64,000 nucleotides of DNA from contig JAYKYS010000006.1 in the NCBI GenBank assembly GCA_036924285.1, forward strand, positions 27,936,001-28,000,000. The letters are read 5' to 3'. Made by a program: the position numbers and the translations under genes. Positions 1 through 12,559 of this stretch are shown piece by piece. The stretch is from Asterella californica. Taxonomy: Eukaryota > Streptophyta > Marchantiopsida > Marchantiales > Aytoniaceae. The notes under the pieces were generated by a model that did no database searches, had not been told where the DNA came from, and saw nothing but the letters and a program-made list of their open reading frames with translations. Each line of letters starts with the position of its first letter. Position 1 is the stretch's first letter.

Positions 1-1648
1 ATTTACAGGTCAGACTATATACTCCAATAAATGTCTATTTTTATTTCTCTTCCATGTCAGCTTTCCAGTTTTCGTATATCGATGCCAAATGTCTATTCCT
101 TCTGAATAGAGCTAACAGCTCCAATAGCAAACAAAGACCCGGAGGAATCTGCATTATCAATCTAGGCCTTGGAGCGAACCAAAGGCGGACCTATACTACA
201 ACTGTCTGAAGCCAGTTGTAGTATATGTCCAATCCCGACTTCCAGCGAAGAGGTCGCAGCAAGAGTGGAGGGATGGAGGGATGGAGAGTAGTATGTCTGG
301 ATGTAGGACTGGTTAGCAAAGAGAACTAAGCATAAGTGTTGATCGACGGCCAGTCTCGAGATTAGCAAAGAGAACTGAACGTAAGCGAAGTGTGAGTGGT
401 TTACTGATGAATTGTATTGTGGTGGGGTAGTGGGGATATATATGACTAGGGGGAGGTAGCCAATTGTAGGAGACTAAGGGGTGGTAATGAGTGAAGAAGA
501 TACCACATAAAGGAGGTGTGATGAGTAAAGTTAACGAAGTCTAATCTATAATTATGATAAGAGGGTACTTCGTATACGGTCATCATGTTAGCACGATCGG
601 AGTAGTACAATCCTACTTTCTTGTAAGTGACCACGCATAATGTACAGCTGAAGTACATAAGAAGTATGCATAAAACGTAGAAAAATAAAAAAATGCAAGC
701 TTATGTAGAACTATATCATCAACCGTTAATGTGCATCTCAAGAAATCATGTTTATAACTTTTTAGAACAAAAAGTTAATTTTCTATATCATAATAACAAG
801 AATAACCAATTGCATAACTAATAACATAATGATATCTTCTGTTCAAGGAAATTATGAATAACTGTAGACATGATTACTTAAGATACACATTAACGTTTAA
901 GGATGTGATTTACATACGATTACATTCTCCACTTCCGTCAAGTCTTTCGCGTACTTAAACACTCACTTACTTTCGCGTTATGATGGATTAGCTTATGCGT
1001 GATGGACTTATGTGAGTTTTACCCCTCCGAGGAGACCGCAAAGTGTTATCTTTCACCAGACCATATCTCGGTTCCATCCGGAGAGGGCATAAAGGTAAAT
1101 TCAAATGACAGCCGTTTCTGTGTTCCCCTCACGATAAAGGCTAAGATGGTCCGCGTGTGCTTTGAGGCTTACTTTATGGACAGCAGGAGTACCGGAAGAT
1201 TTTACTCTAAACCCCGAAGCTCCCGAGCACTGCTAGTATAACCCATTCCTTTGCAAACGTTCTCGCGGCGTAAAAGTATATTTGAAAAAGGTTCTAAAAC
1301 TGTTATCCAAATCCACACAAGCGCTTCCGTAGAGACGTAAGTGTTTGATCGAGAAATCCTGAAATTTAAGGACGAATCACATGGACAGCAAGAGCGAGTC
1401 TTCTTTTGTAAAACTCTTAAAGGAGCCCTAATTGAAGCGTAAGTTGCAGGACGTTCAGTAGCGTGAGCAAACTTACATTGTTTGTTTCTGGAGCTGAAAA
1501 CTTGACACATCGTAATCAGCTCTGAGACTACATGCAGGCCCTGCAATACTGCTTGGAGATGCACGTTGAAAATTGCCGTTGCTGAAAACTAATTACTAAT
1601 AACCCGTTTCTAATACGATGTGATTTCATACTCCAGATTATCTGCCCG
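1..1648. other. Intergenic, no gene seen
   Basis: No reading frame here resembles a known protein and none is bounded by convincing splice sites. A short motif (ttagcaaagagaact) occurs twice, near 313-330 and 363-380. The stretch lies downstream (3') of the DUF952 gene and may hold its terminator, but I see no clear polyadenylation signal to name. Confidence 0.5.
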
Positions 1649-2038
1649 CTAAGAAACTATCGGTTGGAGATTCGGCAGAGAATGCTGGTCCCCTACAAGC
1701 TGAAGCTTAGTGGATCCTACTACGGCCTGGAGGGGCAAAGGAGCAAACGTTCCCGATGGACCGTAGAAATGAGGAAAGCGATCTCCATCAGCCGATTCCC
1801 ACTTCAAATCTCCTGCTCCGCCGAGCTCGCTTACAGCGATTTTCAGTAGGAACAGGTCGATCCGATCATGATAAAACCTCTTCAGTGTACGAGCTACCTG
1901 CGATGCCGTGCTAAGGTGTATGAATCTGTCGTCAATCTTCCCCCCGTAATACGCCCCTCTGCTGCGTGCTACCTCCCACTCTTCCTCCGGCGCAATCCTG
2001 TACACAAATTCAACTCCCATTGGCTCGGACTCCGCCAT
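1649..2038 (-). CDS. DUF952 family protein
   Basis: Single-exon gene of 129 codons from ATG at 2038 to the stop at 1649. Residues about 9-115 follow the DUF952 pattern: FVYRIAPEEEWEVAR at the start, DRFIHLSTASQVA in the middle (the conserved FIHxST block), a DLxLLxI strand, then FPHFYG and LPLQAVV at the end. The family is about 100-120 residues long and common in bacteria and plants, so the gene looks full length. Its biochemical function is not established. There is no signal or transit peptide and no membrane segment. The next gene upstream on the same strand is the CysRS gene, whose stop lies 3.1 kb away, so the two are separate transcription units. Confidence 0.85.
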   Translation of the reverse strand: MAESEPMGVEFVYRIAPEEEWEVARSRGAYYGGKIDDRFIHLSTASQVARTLKRFYHDRIDLFLLKIAVSELGGAGDLKWESADGDRFPHFYGPSGTFAPLPLQAVVGSTKLQLVGDQHSLPNLQPIVS

Positions 2039-3206
2039 TCGACCACAGCGGTCGAAGTAGAGATCACCAGTGGATGGAAGGTTGTTGGTCCGCCCGTTCG
2101 GTGGAGTTCTTCCTTCAGCTCTCTTCGATTCTTACGTGACTTCCTTTCAGACCTTGATGTTCCTCGACCTCTGGCTCACCTCCTTAGGACGAGTACGGGC
2201 AAAGGAGATGGAATCCTGATTTTTCATTAGTACAATGATCGTTAACATCGATGGACGATGCAGTCTTTCTACACGGTAAAGACTTACTTTACGAACTCTG
2301 CGCGTTCTACACTCATCATAACCAGTCGAAAAAACAGGAGTAAGAAAACGGAAGACAGAAGTCCGCGAGCCAGATAAGGGTTCCATTGTGCGAGCAATTG
2401 AGTCTTCAGTTCCGATAAATAAGACATATCTCTTCGGCTTGTTCTGAACCACCTTCGAGGAGCCACGCGCTCATCATTTGACTGCGTGAACAAACTAACC
2501 AAACGACACCTTTAAAGATTGTAAACGTTGTTTCCTCCCAGATATGAAGTTATCTGTAGGATAAATTTAGAAGTCATGATTCCCATATCGAGTTTTGAAT
2601 AGTGAAACACTCCGCTAACACTGTTAATGTGTTATGTATTTAACCGTGTTTACGCCGAACTCAGTCGATTGGTTTCGATCTATCTATTCCTTTCTCGCTT
2701 TGTGTTGACGCTTTCATTCTCTATTCTGCCAAACACACCGTATCTGTTTACGTGCCTAAATACATACAATCTCTCCAAAATAGATGAATTCAAAATCTAA
2801 GAATCGAGTGAACTTGTCAAGGAGGAAGCAGCGAGTTAGAACTTAGAATGAACTCTCAACAAAAACTAGTGACGTGAAAGGTTCCACCATGTCATGTCAC
2901 TTACGCGGTTCCTGCCGATAATGAGGAAATGGGACTTCAGAATGAGAAGAAAATTAATTACGCCATTCACTGCCGGTCATTAGAAATTGGACATCACAAT
3001 GAAAATGATGTTACAAATTTTCATCCATAAACGTGAACAGTAAATTCTATTCCCTCGTCAGGTTGCGTGCATTTTCACCCTCTTCTTGAGTCTTCCAAGT
3101 TCGGAAGATGGCAATCTGAATGCACTTTAATTTATTTCCTAACCTTTCCTCTCGAAAATGGCAAATATGCTCAAGGACCACTCTCTAGTATAGGGGTGTA
3201 GGGGTA
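2039..3206. other. Intergenic, upstream of the DUF952 gene
   Basis: This stretch must contain the promoter of the minus-strand DUF952 gene, but I see no unambiguous TATA box or telo-box. Open frames on both strands lack family signatures. Confidence 0.4.
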
Positions 3207-3234
3207 CTTGGCTGGGCTAATTAGCCCAGCCAAG
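3207..3234. repeat. Perfect 28-bp palindrome
   Basis: Positions 3207-3220 (CTTGGCTGGGCTAA) are followed at once by their exact reverse complement at 3221-3234, with no spacer. It stands alone in a gene-free stretch. Confidence 0.9.
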
Positions 3235-3326
3235 AACACAGTGAAAATCGATTAGGGGCCGAATGTGAGCTAACGATGCCGCGCGGAGTTAGCGAATTGT
3301 TATATAACCTTTAGGTGTGCCGACAG

Positions 3327-3936
3327 AAATGTGTAGTGCGAAGCACATTTCCAGAATAGGTTCCCCTAGGTATGTCTCGAATTCGAGTAGACAATGACAA
3401 GAGAACAAATGCAGTATGCCCCCATGCAGTGACGAATACAAACTAGATTTGTCGACTGTAATGTTGAAAGAAGCGAAGGTTTTCAAGTCAAAACGTAGAT
3501 AGCGCTGAATCATAGAATCCATTGCAAAAAACGAAGGTTATCCAAGCAAAACATAGATACAGATAACCATAGAATCTAATGCAGGAGTTGATCTAATGCA
3601 GGAGTTGAAGAGCACGAATTTAGAGAGTGAATAGAGGAGATGGCAGACAGAGGTAGTAAAAGAGGAGCCTGTATTTGCCCATCCATCACTGATGCACTTA
3701 CGTACTGAGTAGGTGTACACCCAAGAACCTAATTACCACAATAAGCACTCGGAGCATGCAGCAGAACACACTCCCGTCGCATGCACCTCAACCTGCTCTC
3801 GGACTTTATCAGCACCAACAGAGAGGTGTAGGCTGTAGATGAGTTGGAAAAGTGGTCAATCACATGAAGACTTAACCGACTCATCAGGGCCTTCTCGGTC
3901 GAGGAGTTTCTGTTCAGTTCCGGGACATCTGAAGGC
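3327..3936 (+). repeat. Degenerate direct repeat, copy a
   Basis: Several blocks recur in the same order at 4161-4703: AAATGTGTAG...AAGCACA, a CTGTAATGT block, CTCCCGTCGCATGCACC, and a long final block containing GTTTCTGTTCAGTTCCGG and GACATCTGA. The two copies are about 0.8 kb apart and clearly diverged. No coding content is recognised; a dead mobile element is possible. Confidence 0.7.
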
Positions 3937-4160
3937 AAACTCCCAGTCTTTGTGCAGTGGTAGATCAGTGAGGTTGGCAGAGGAACTGCAAACAGCGATG
4001 TAGCGTAGGAGAGAACGAAAGAGGAGCGAAAGAACTGAAAGTGCCCTACTGGAAAGTAGCCTGTGAGTGAGCCCCACCTAGAGGTCGAGGGATGCTCCTA
4101 TACGCTCCTATTGGTTTGAGAAGTTAGTGAATGTATAGAACCGAGGTCGGGACCAAGGGG

Positions 4161-4703
4161 AAATGTGTAGGAGAAGCACAATTCCTAGATGGTACCCCCA
4201 GGTAGGGAAGTTGCACGAGAGATGGCAAGTACAAAATGCGTTCCTGACGATCTAAGCAAAAAGCATCTATGACTGTAATGTAGGGCGGGAAGCGAAAGTA
4301 AACGAAGAGAGAGTTATCTAGATGATGACAAGCATGAACATACAGAGAACAATATGCATCGTCATGGAAAAGCAAGCATCAAGCAACCGTGAAGAATCGA
4401 AGCAGCATTAGTCAAGAGAGTATGCGAACAATTCTGTGCACGAAAATCACTGACACAGCTGTACGTAATGGGTACGTTTACATTCAATAACCTAACTACC
4501 ACAAGAGACGCGCTGTGCATGCAACATAACACTCCCCCGTCGCATGCACCTTCAACCTGCTCTCTCACTTCATAAGCACACAACAGAGAGGGTTAGGCTG
4601 TAGATGAGTAGGAGAAGTGGTTAAGCGAATTTGAAGACTTATCCGACCCACAAGGGCCTTGTCGGTCTACGAGTTTCTGTTCAGTTCCGGGACATCTGAG
4701 GGC
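4161..4703 (+). repeat. Degenerate direct repeat, copy b
   Basis: Second copy of the unit at 3327-3936, with many indels. The best-kept part is the last 190 bases, from the CATGCAACATAACACTCCCC block to GACATCTGAGGGC. Confidence 0.7.
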
Positions 4704-4924
4704 ATACAAGTTGTACATACTAAGAAGCATACTAAGTCTCTGTCGATATCTCTACCTATATCTCACATCATTACTAAACGGCTCAAGTCAGGAATTGAAC
4801 GAACTCGAGCCAGCAAAGGCTATCAATATCTAAAAACTGGGCTGAAATTACCAACTTGATGCTTCTGTAATGATAAAGTTACAGTGGAATAAAATTGACC
4901 TAAACATCTTTAGCCTGTAATGAC

Positions 4925-4946
4925 AGGGCTGCCGATTAGCAGCCCT
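4925..4946. repeat. 8-bp stem hairpin downstream of CysRS
   Basis: AGGGCTGC and GCAGCCCT flank a six-base loop, about 225 bases past the CysRS stop codon. It could fold in the 3' UTR; no function is implied. Confidence 0.4.
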
Positions 4947-5172
4947 TATTTGCACTAAGACTCTCAACGGGACCATCGGGCAAAACCTTGTGGCATTTTT
5001 GAGAAAGCGGGTGTTTCTTTTTGCGCATCAACCTCCTCAACCACGCCACGAGCCAGAGCTGCTTTGCAATCTGGTTGACATTGCTGATCCGGTTCCATGG
5101 AAATGATGACCTACTAAGACCTCTGAAAAAGAATGGAAGTGGGGACAAAAGGCTATACTGTGAAGATAAACC

Positions 5173-8100
5173 TCAAGAAGTATTCAGGGCATTTATTTTC
5201 TCCTCAAGTTCCCTAAGGTCGCTTCTCAACCCTTCCAAAAAGTTTGGATCGGTAGCCAACTTTGACTTCAAATTTTCATGAGCTTTCTTTGCTGCATCCA
5301 TGTCCTTCTTCAGTTTCTGCATAATGGTTAACCATGCAGGTCAGAAAGGTAACTGGCTGAAGCTTTCATCTGCGGGGCTTATACGTCAAGCAAAACCGCT
5401 ATCGTATTTTACTCCCCGAAGAGTAGATCCAACAGAAGAGCATCTAAAGTACTGAACTTTGATATGCCTGCAATGCAACTGGAATGAATTCATCTCGCCT
5501 CTATACTGCAAAGACCAAGGAAATTGGCCTTAACGCGCTTTTGCCCAGACAAGGTACTGATCGGCATGACTAGACTTGGTTCAGAAATTTGACCTTTCTC
5601 GAACTCGCTGTGATTTCAACCCCTTTGACATCGTGGGTTGGCATACCATCATCGCCAAAGGCAGTAAACTCACTTGTTCTTCCCTTAAACAAGTCTCTTG
5701 GATCTTTGGCTGCCGCCTCCCATTTGTCTAAATCCTTGACCTGATAAATGCGGGAAGGCTGTTGAGATGATTCGCCTTCTCCTCACAGCGCAACTAATAC
5801 CTAAGCACATCTGCTTAAATTGCGAATGAAGTACTGTGCTATGATGTTTGAAACTTTACGGCCTCTGCATGTCAGCTGACAGAAAACTTAAGACTGATAA
5901 TTTTCAATATTCTACACACCTGGCGGTCTCTGCTTCTTTCGAGCTTCAGGAGTTTCTCCTCAATGGCCTTTCTTAACTTTTCATCACGCTCCGCTCTCAA
6001 AATATTCGGATCGTCTAACTTCCAAGTAGAACCATCCACTCGATCTTCCAACCTTATACCAAGGTCAACCATAGTGTAATCTCTAAAAGTGTCTGCAAGT
6101 GACAAGATCTTGTCCTGTTCATTCAAACACAAACTAGAGCTTTAAGACTTCTTCATGACAGAAGTTACAACTGTAAGGAAAGGACATCAGAACCGAAGAG
6201 AACCTGCAGCCATCAACATCTTAACGGAGAAAAAGAATATGTAGATAACGCAACACCTGCTTCGCCTCCCTAGCTCCTGCTCTCACTTGGTCTCTAAACG
6301 ATGCTATAGCATCCAGGTACGGACCCTGCCAACCGAAAACAAGGGAACACTTAAAACAAGCGGGATCAAAATCATTATCAAACCTCAAATTACGCGGAAT
6401 CATTACATATTGACCGACAAACACACAGTAGGCATAACATCAGATGATACGATCTGGGCAATCTCGTGAGAACACAAGCTGCCTTCATTAGAAAGTCACA
6501 CTGCCGAGGGTACGTTTTCCCCTCGTGGCAACATAATTTGAAGATTGTCAGAGATAACAAAATAGTTCTCAGTACGTACCACGACGGTTTCTAAATTGCC
6601 ATTTTGTATCCCTGCATTGCCAGGAAGGGATCCCCAGCCAATTTCACCCTTTCCAGCGTCTGATAAACCTGGATTAGATCGATGAAACGCGTCGAACAAA
6701 ACAGAAGTTAATGGTAGAAACGAGAATTCAACGAAACCAAGGTTAACGATGATGCTAGCAGCTGTTGATAGACAAGAACAGATCCCACGCAAAGATGTTT
6801 CTCGCGCTTATTCAGGGCCAGTCCATATGCGCACACTCCAACTCATGACACAAATTACAAGCGTGCCAGCAAAAATCCGCACTGACGCTCAGAAACAGCT
6901 GAATGTCGCGTGATACTAACCAAATATACAGAGAATCTTAGTCACGAACTGCGCAATTTCACTCACGAGATGTGTATTAAGATCCGCCCGAGCCTGTACA
7001 ATTCTCAGCAAATGAAAGTTCGTCATGCTTTTAAGCAGAAGCTTACACTCAGACAGAATTTCAAACTCTGCCAGGTCGCTCTAAGAGGTAGAAGACATCT
7101 CTTGTGCTCCCGAACATCGACACTCAACTTGATGATACCAAGACTTCAATTAGTCAAGATGCAGATCCTTCCCACAAAGTGGGATTAAAGAAAGTACAAA
7201 TGCAAAAAAATTTGTGGCCATCTAATAAGACAGGTTTCGGAACTAGATTACCAACCTGCTTGTCCCGATAGATGTACACTTCACTGACGAGATCGAGAAG
7301 CACATTCAATGCTCCTGGAGTATCAAAATTGTCTTCAAGCCGCTCTCTCACCTATAAAACAGGATGTAATTGATTACCAAAGCATATGCAAGTGAAACGA
7401 ATCGAGCTGAAAACAAAAGTGAATTTTTACATGTCCGGAAACACGGAAGCCAACTTCCATGCAACTCAGACGTCAAGAAATCTTGCGTTATAACGGGATG
7501 CTACCTGGTCTTGCCCTTCTAGAAGTTTCTTACTCAGTATCTTCTCCTCTTCGGCCCATCTCTGGTTGTGGTCGACGTCCTGAGCCAGTGGTGACAGAAT
7601 AAAGCGTTCGTTCAGTTTATGTGTTCGTCCATAGGTTTTCTCTTTAACAATGCGGCCAGTTGGAAGCTGCTTACTCAGACAGACGACGATGTTTACAACA
7701 ATGAAAGAAGCATCTTATCCTATGTGGAACAAGGCGACTGAGCTACATGTCTCCTTTCTCCTACAAACGAGTGGGGAATTGACCTCTCGCGAGCCTTTAC
7801 CTTAGGAATGACGTAACGCAAATCATAAACTCATGCCTGACTGCCATGACTAAACGCTACAGTACTACTAACGGAAAGAACCAAACTCGAAGGAGAACAT
7901 ATCAACCGTACTGGTGGGAGAAGTACGGATCCTTGACACTCAGGGTTCTAGACTGTACCATTTGTCTCAGCAAAATCTGCACCTCCTGGAAAAAGGTCTT
8001 CAGTTTCTGTTCTCTTGCCAAAGCAATATCCATCACTTCTTTGCTGAAGGTCATGGGCTGCAAATATTATCAATATAAGCAGTTAAATATACAGAGACTG

Positions 8101-11100
8101 ATAAGGAGTGAATGAATTTTCAAGTGAGGATTATCGTCAGGCACCCAACATCTATTATTCTTCTAGTAGCCAAACAAATAGGCGATCTCCACAATCAGCT
8201 TCATATTACGTTACGCCGTTTTTACTAGTCCAAAGCAGTCGGTGTTTAACATCTGTAAACTCCACTACTTCGAAGAGAGTTAAGTAAAAGCTCTTCAAGC
8301 GAAAGATTCACGACATGCAATCAGGAGAAACCAAACTTCTTATGGCCCCAATAGTTCACTGGTTCAAGATCTCTGCATACTTACTTTATCCCACAATTGA
8401 ATTACAAACAAGAATCGCAGTTGCCTGGCAGTGTACATTTCGAGACCCTGATTATACAGAGTTGGAAAATGGTTAGAACAAAAGCCTTAAGAAACTCGGA
8501 ACACCGTGAAAACCAAAACATGGGAGACTTTACTTTAACTTTAGCACAGCTGAGTCCTCAATTTACATATAGGGTGGTAAAATGAAAATACGATGGGAGT
8601 TCTTGTTTAGATCACGACGATTTAGGATCATAGTATACCTGCTTGATAGTGATGAAGTTTTTCAGCGACTTGGACATTTTCAAGCCATCAATGGCCAAAT
8701 GACCAGAGTGAAAGAAATAGTTTACCCACTGCAAACCCAGAAAAAGCAGGCAATCTCTTTCAGAACTTGTCTATCCACCTGATCCAGCAAGTAGGGAAGA
8801 GTGGCCAAGTAAGCTTTCTAAAACCAAAGGTATGAATTTCTGTCCGCAAGACTGTGGTAACCGAGGCCAGCGAAATGCAATAGTTGATCACGTACTTGAG
8901 AGCAGCCATAATACGCTTCTGCTTGGGCCAACTCGTTATCATGGTGTGGAAACTGCAGATCACTGCAACAAATAGATTCCATCAGCTCGACTTCATTGGT
9001 CAAGAGGAGGTCCAAGAAAAGTAGGCAACCCACCACCAAAACCACATAACTCTGCACCTAAGACATTCAGACTCGCAGATTAGAACTTACTTTCCACCGG
9101 AGTGTATATCCATTGTCCGACCGATGACATCACTTGCCATAGCAGAGCACTCAATATGCCAACCAGGACGTCCCAATCCCCACGGTGATTCCCAGAAAGG
9201 CTCGCCACATTTGCTGGCCTGCATATTGATTCTAGACTCAAATCTCAAGCGTTCACTCATGTACAGATTAAGTCTGACAACACGGATTAGTATACTGCGT
9301 ATGATGCGAACCAAAGAGATTCTGAGAGGGGAACACCAGCAGGGAACGAACTTTAGTGGTGCAAAGACAACACATGTAAAGGAGTAGAAAAGATAATATA
9401 CAGGACTTAGTAGAGGGAAGGACATTCTGCGTCAATTGTCTGGACAGCAAGCGCGGGTCAAGAGAACTAAACAAAAACGTTGCAGAAGTCTCAGCACACC
9501 ATAACTTCATTTCAAGAATCGCTGGCTCTAGGTACATACTTCAAAGCAATCCACACCAAGTAGGCAGTCTGAAGCATAATAACGCGCATGAAAATGAGCT
9601 TAAAGAGTTCTCTTCCAGATATAAGAAGTCCACCAGCTAATGAACCAAACATAACGCTCCACGGAAAGATTGAGAAGGGAACTGAGGAGTCTCGAATATC
9701 AAAAAAGAGCAAAGCCTGTAGATGTACTGATTTGCTGATGCCTATCAATGTCCTTGTTAAGCAGGCTTAGCGAGTTCAAAGGAGCGAACCTTCCAGAGTG
9801 CAAAATCTGATTTATTCTTCTTTTCTGTCGTTTCGAAATTGGCTTCGCTTTCACTTGCAAGTCCAGCACTCCCTATAGCCCACGGGTTCAACTTTCCATA
9901 AGTGTGGCCTGCATCGCTGTCAAGAACAAGAAAACGACAGGGATTATCATCGACTTATCTTCTGTGGAGGCCCTCTGCCTCAACCGATCTATCTTGCAAT
10001 AACGGTGGTGTCCGCAGCATATACTCTTTCAACTTCGTATAAATCTTCAACCAAATGCTACAGAGGCGTCCTAGAGAACAGTTGTAGCGTCAAGACACGG
10101 AAATTTCTAAAACGTCAGATGAAGTAGGGAGATAGTTCTTACATGAAAGATTTAGTGTCAAAATACACACTCCCATTTGCAGCGTAGGCCAAACCCCGAC
10201 TAATAATGTTCTCCACGTACGCAATGATTTTATCCACATATCTGCACGTTATAGCAACATAACAGGCTAATCGTTAGCACGTATAGGTATTATCATCGAA
10301 AAGACAAGTTACTAGTCATTCTGACTAGTACCATGGCACAAAAGTTCTCTTACTTCATTTTTCTTGACCCCAAGTTGCGGACAACCTCCTCTAATTCCAA
10401 CCAGCGTACTACGGAATGCCACGATCAACGCTATATTTCTGAAGAGAACATACTAACCATCGCGATGGTCCATTTCTCACTGCGGGGGAACAACTGCACT
10501 AACAAAGTTGAGAAACACAGGAAATAAGAGGAAAATGAGAAGGGTTTACGCCACCGCACCCGGTTACTCTTGTCAAGTACGTCGGCGGTCTAACGCCAAG
10601 ACTGGCCATATCCTCGAAAAAGTCTTTCTCGTACCTGCATTCGCGAGACGTGGAATAAGAGAAACATACACGTTCTGCTTCTGCGCATCCTCGTCAAAGA
10701 AAAGTCTTCCGAGTGCAGCCCAGCCATGTAGATACCGGGACTGGGAAGTAAAGGTGTCAAACCTAATATCCAGAAAAAGCTATACCGAGAATGGTTAAAT
10801 AGGCGGAAACATGCGTGCATTTAGGTGGAATGATTACTGGGATGCACAACTCACTTCGTAGCGTGAGAGCGAAAGATTGCGTGATCGGTAACCTCGGCCC
10901 CTCCCTCCGCATCAAGTCGAGAGGTCAGAACATCAGTAGCACCAGGTGATAGAAGTACACTAATACCTTCTCTGCCCCCAAGAGCTTTCGCTTCAGGGAC
11001 CTTTTCCAACATTATCTTAGACGCTCCTTCCAACTTGGAGAGCTTGAGCTGTTCTTGTTTCACTCTCTGTCACAACGTCCGCGCATACTAATCAGACGGA

Positions 11101-12348
11101 ATGAATCAAGTGGCAGGTTACGAGCATTTGACAATTTCCAGCATCAAATCTCGAAACACTTGACGAATATCCTGGTTATGTCCGTATTGAACAGCTGCTG
11201 GATGCTTCATATAGAGCAGAGAATTTATTGACAGAAAACAGAAAGAGTTAAACAACGACTTACTTCTTCGAACACTTTCTTTTGCTGACCAGACGTCGAG
11301 TTAGACAGCTCTCCCTCTGCTTCTCCCAGCTGCGTGTACCAAGATAATGAGTAATTTTGGCGAAAAAGACATCTCAGTAACAAGCTACATAGAAAATTAT
11401 ATACCTAGGGTGTGATCATCACAGACAATCCTCGTTGTACATATCAAGGTATGTACGTTGACGGCACCGCAGATTTAATATAACCGCTCACCTTCTTCCG
11501 CTGCTTCGCAATCTCAACGGGGAAGTGTGACTCTAGACCTCGCTGGACCTGAATTTAAAGCAAAAGAATGTAAATCAGGATGACAATTTCCATTTTCAAT
11601 TCATGCATCACGTCTGTATACAACACTCCTGCACTCCAGGTGTGACCTTCACGAAACACAAAGAGCATTGGATGAAGAAATCCGATGATGCAAACCTTTT
11701 CAAGATCATTTCCCACAGCACCGAGATACTCATTCAGAAGATAATTGCGTCGGGCTCGGTTTATGATCTTGTCATCTATATCTGTAATATTCATGACATA
11801 CCGAATTTCGTAGCCAAAGTAGTCCTGCATTCAGTAGCAGGTGAGAAACTTTGTCCATTTTAATTATTCAGCACAATGATAATTTTCTCAGACTAGCTTC
11901 AGACTAAACTGGCCCTCCATCGTCCATGAGAGTTCTACACACTCTCAACCTAGCAATATAATTATCTGCATCGAAAATGGAACTGAAATATACCTCCATA
12001 ATCCGACGAATAATGTCAAAGGTCAAGTAATTCCGTGCGTGGCCAATGTGTGCTGAATCGTACACAGTAGGGCCGCAATTGTACCAAGTAACTGCAGGCG
12101 TAAAGCATTCCCAATTAGCGTTTCTAGCATGAGGACTTCAGTCTTGCAAATGCAAGTGAGCACGATCCTGAAACCTCACCTTTCCGAGTCCCATCGTTGG
12201 TTTGAAACGGAACTTTGCTGCCACTAAGGCTGTTGTATACTCTGAGTCCATCTAGAGGCTTGGATGGGGGACCAGGCGGATTCCAGCACTTTTGCACTTT
12301 CAATGAACCTTGCTGCAGGTCCCCCGCTCCATTCTCCTTGGTCTCCAT
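5173..12348 (-). CDS. CARS1: Cysteine--tRNA ligase, cytosolic (CARS1 type), 22 exons
   Basis: Charges tRNA-Cys with cysteine in the cytosol. Exons, 5' to 3': 12348-12180, 12091-11994, 11824-11696, 11548-11492, 11329-11264, 11066-10855, 10634-10560, 10241-10143, 9916-9790, 9218-9091, 8962-8896, 8728-8639, 8447-8385, 8057-7959, 7579-7505, 7351-7256, 6993-6921, 6668-6580, 6325-6257, 6114-5920, 5740-5594, 5316-5173. All introns are GT-AG and the exons total 2367 nt, which is 788 codons plus TGA. Class I motifs are intact: HIGH at residues 71-74 and KMSKS at 426-430. By alignment with the bacterial enzyme the zinc ligands are Cys62, Cys368 (WHIECSAM), His393 and Glu397 (PHHDNE). The [19 protein letters not shown] and MPTHD blocks and the lysine-rich C-terminus match the long animal/fungal CARS1 form (about 750 aa), not the short bacterial-type enzyme of Arabidopsis. 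There is no transit peptide. Less certain boundaries are the donors of exons 7 (a Gly codon is formed where Glu is usual) and 14. Confidence 0.93.
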
Positions 12349-12549
12349 TCACGCAAGCTGATCCACGCACCAGCTCAACCAAAACACAAATTCAAATTAT
12401 TATGCCCTGCGAGCAAGAACGTGATCCATCCAATGCCCAAACTCGCAGAGCTCGTCCACTAGAGCACAGCCTTCAAACACAGTAAACTTGTCCTCTACGT
12501 CATCTTAGTCAACTTCTCGTTAGAAATCCAAACTGGACCAATCCTCATG

Positions 12550-12559
12550 TTTAGGGTTT
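12550..12559 (-). promoter_or_regulatory. Telo-box upstream of CysRS
   Basis: On the minus strand this reads AAACCCTAAA, 202 bases upstream of the CysRS ATG. Telo-boxes of this sequence are typical of land-plant promoters of translation and ribosome genes, so position and gene class agree. The transcription start was not located. Confidence 0.6.

Noticed and set aside
1202..1564. 120-codon minus-strand frame near the left end
   Set aside because: No family signature, low complexity of evidence, no splice or promoter context.
4925..4946. Hairpin as an intrinsic terminator
   Set aside because: The sequence is eukaryotic; the hairpin lies in a 3' UTR region and has no T-run in the right orientation.
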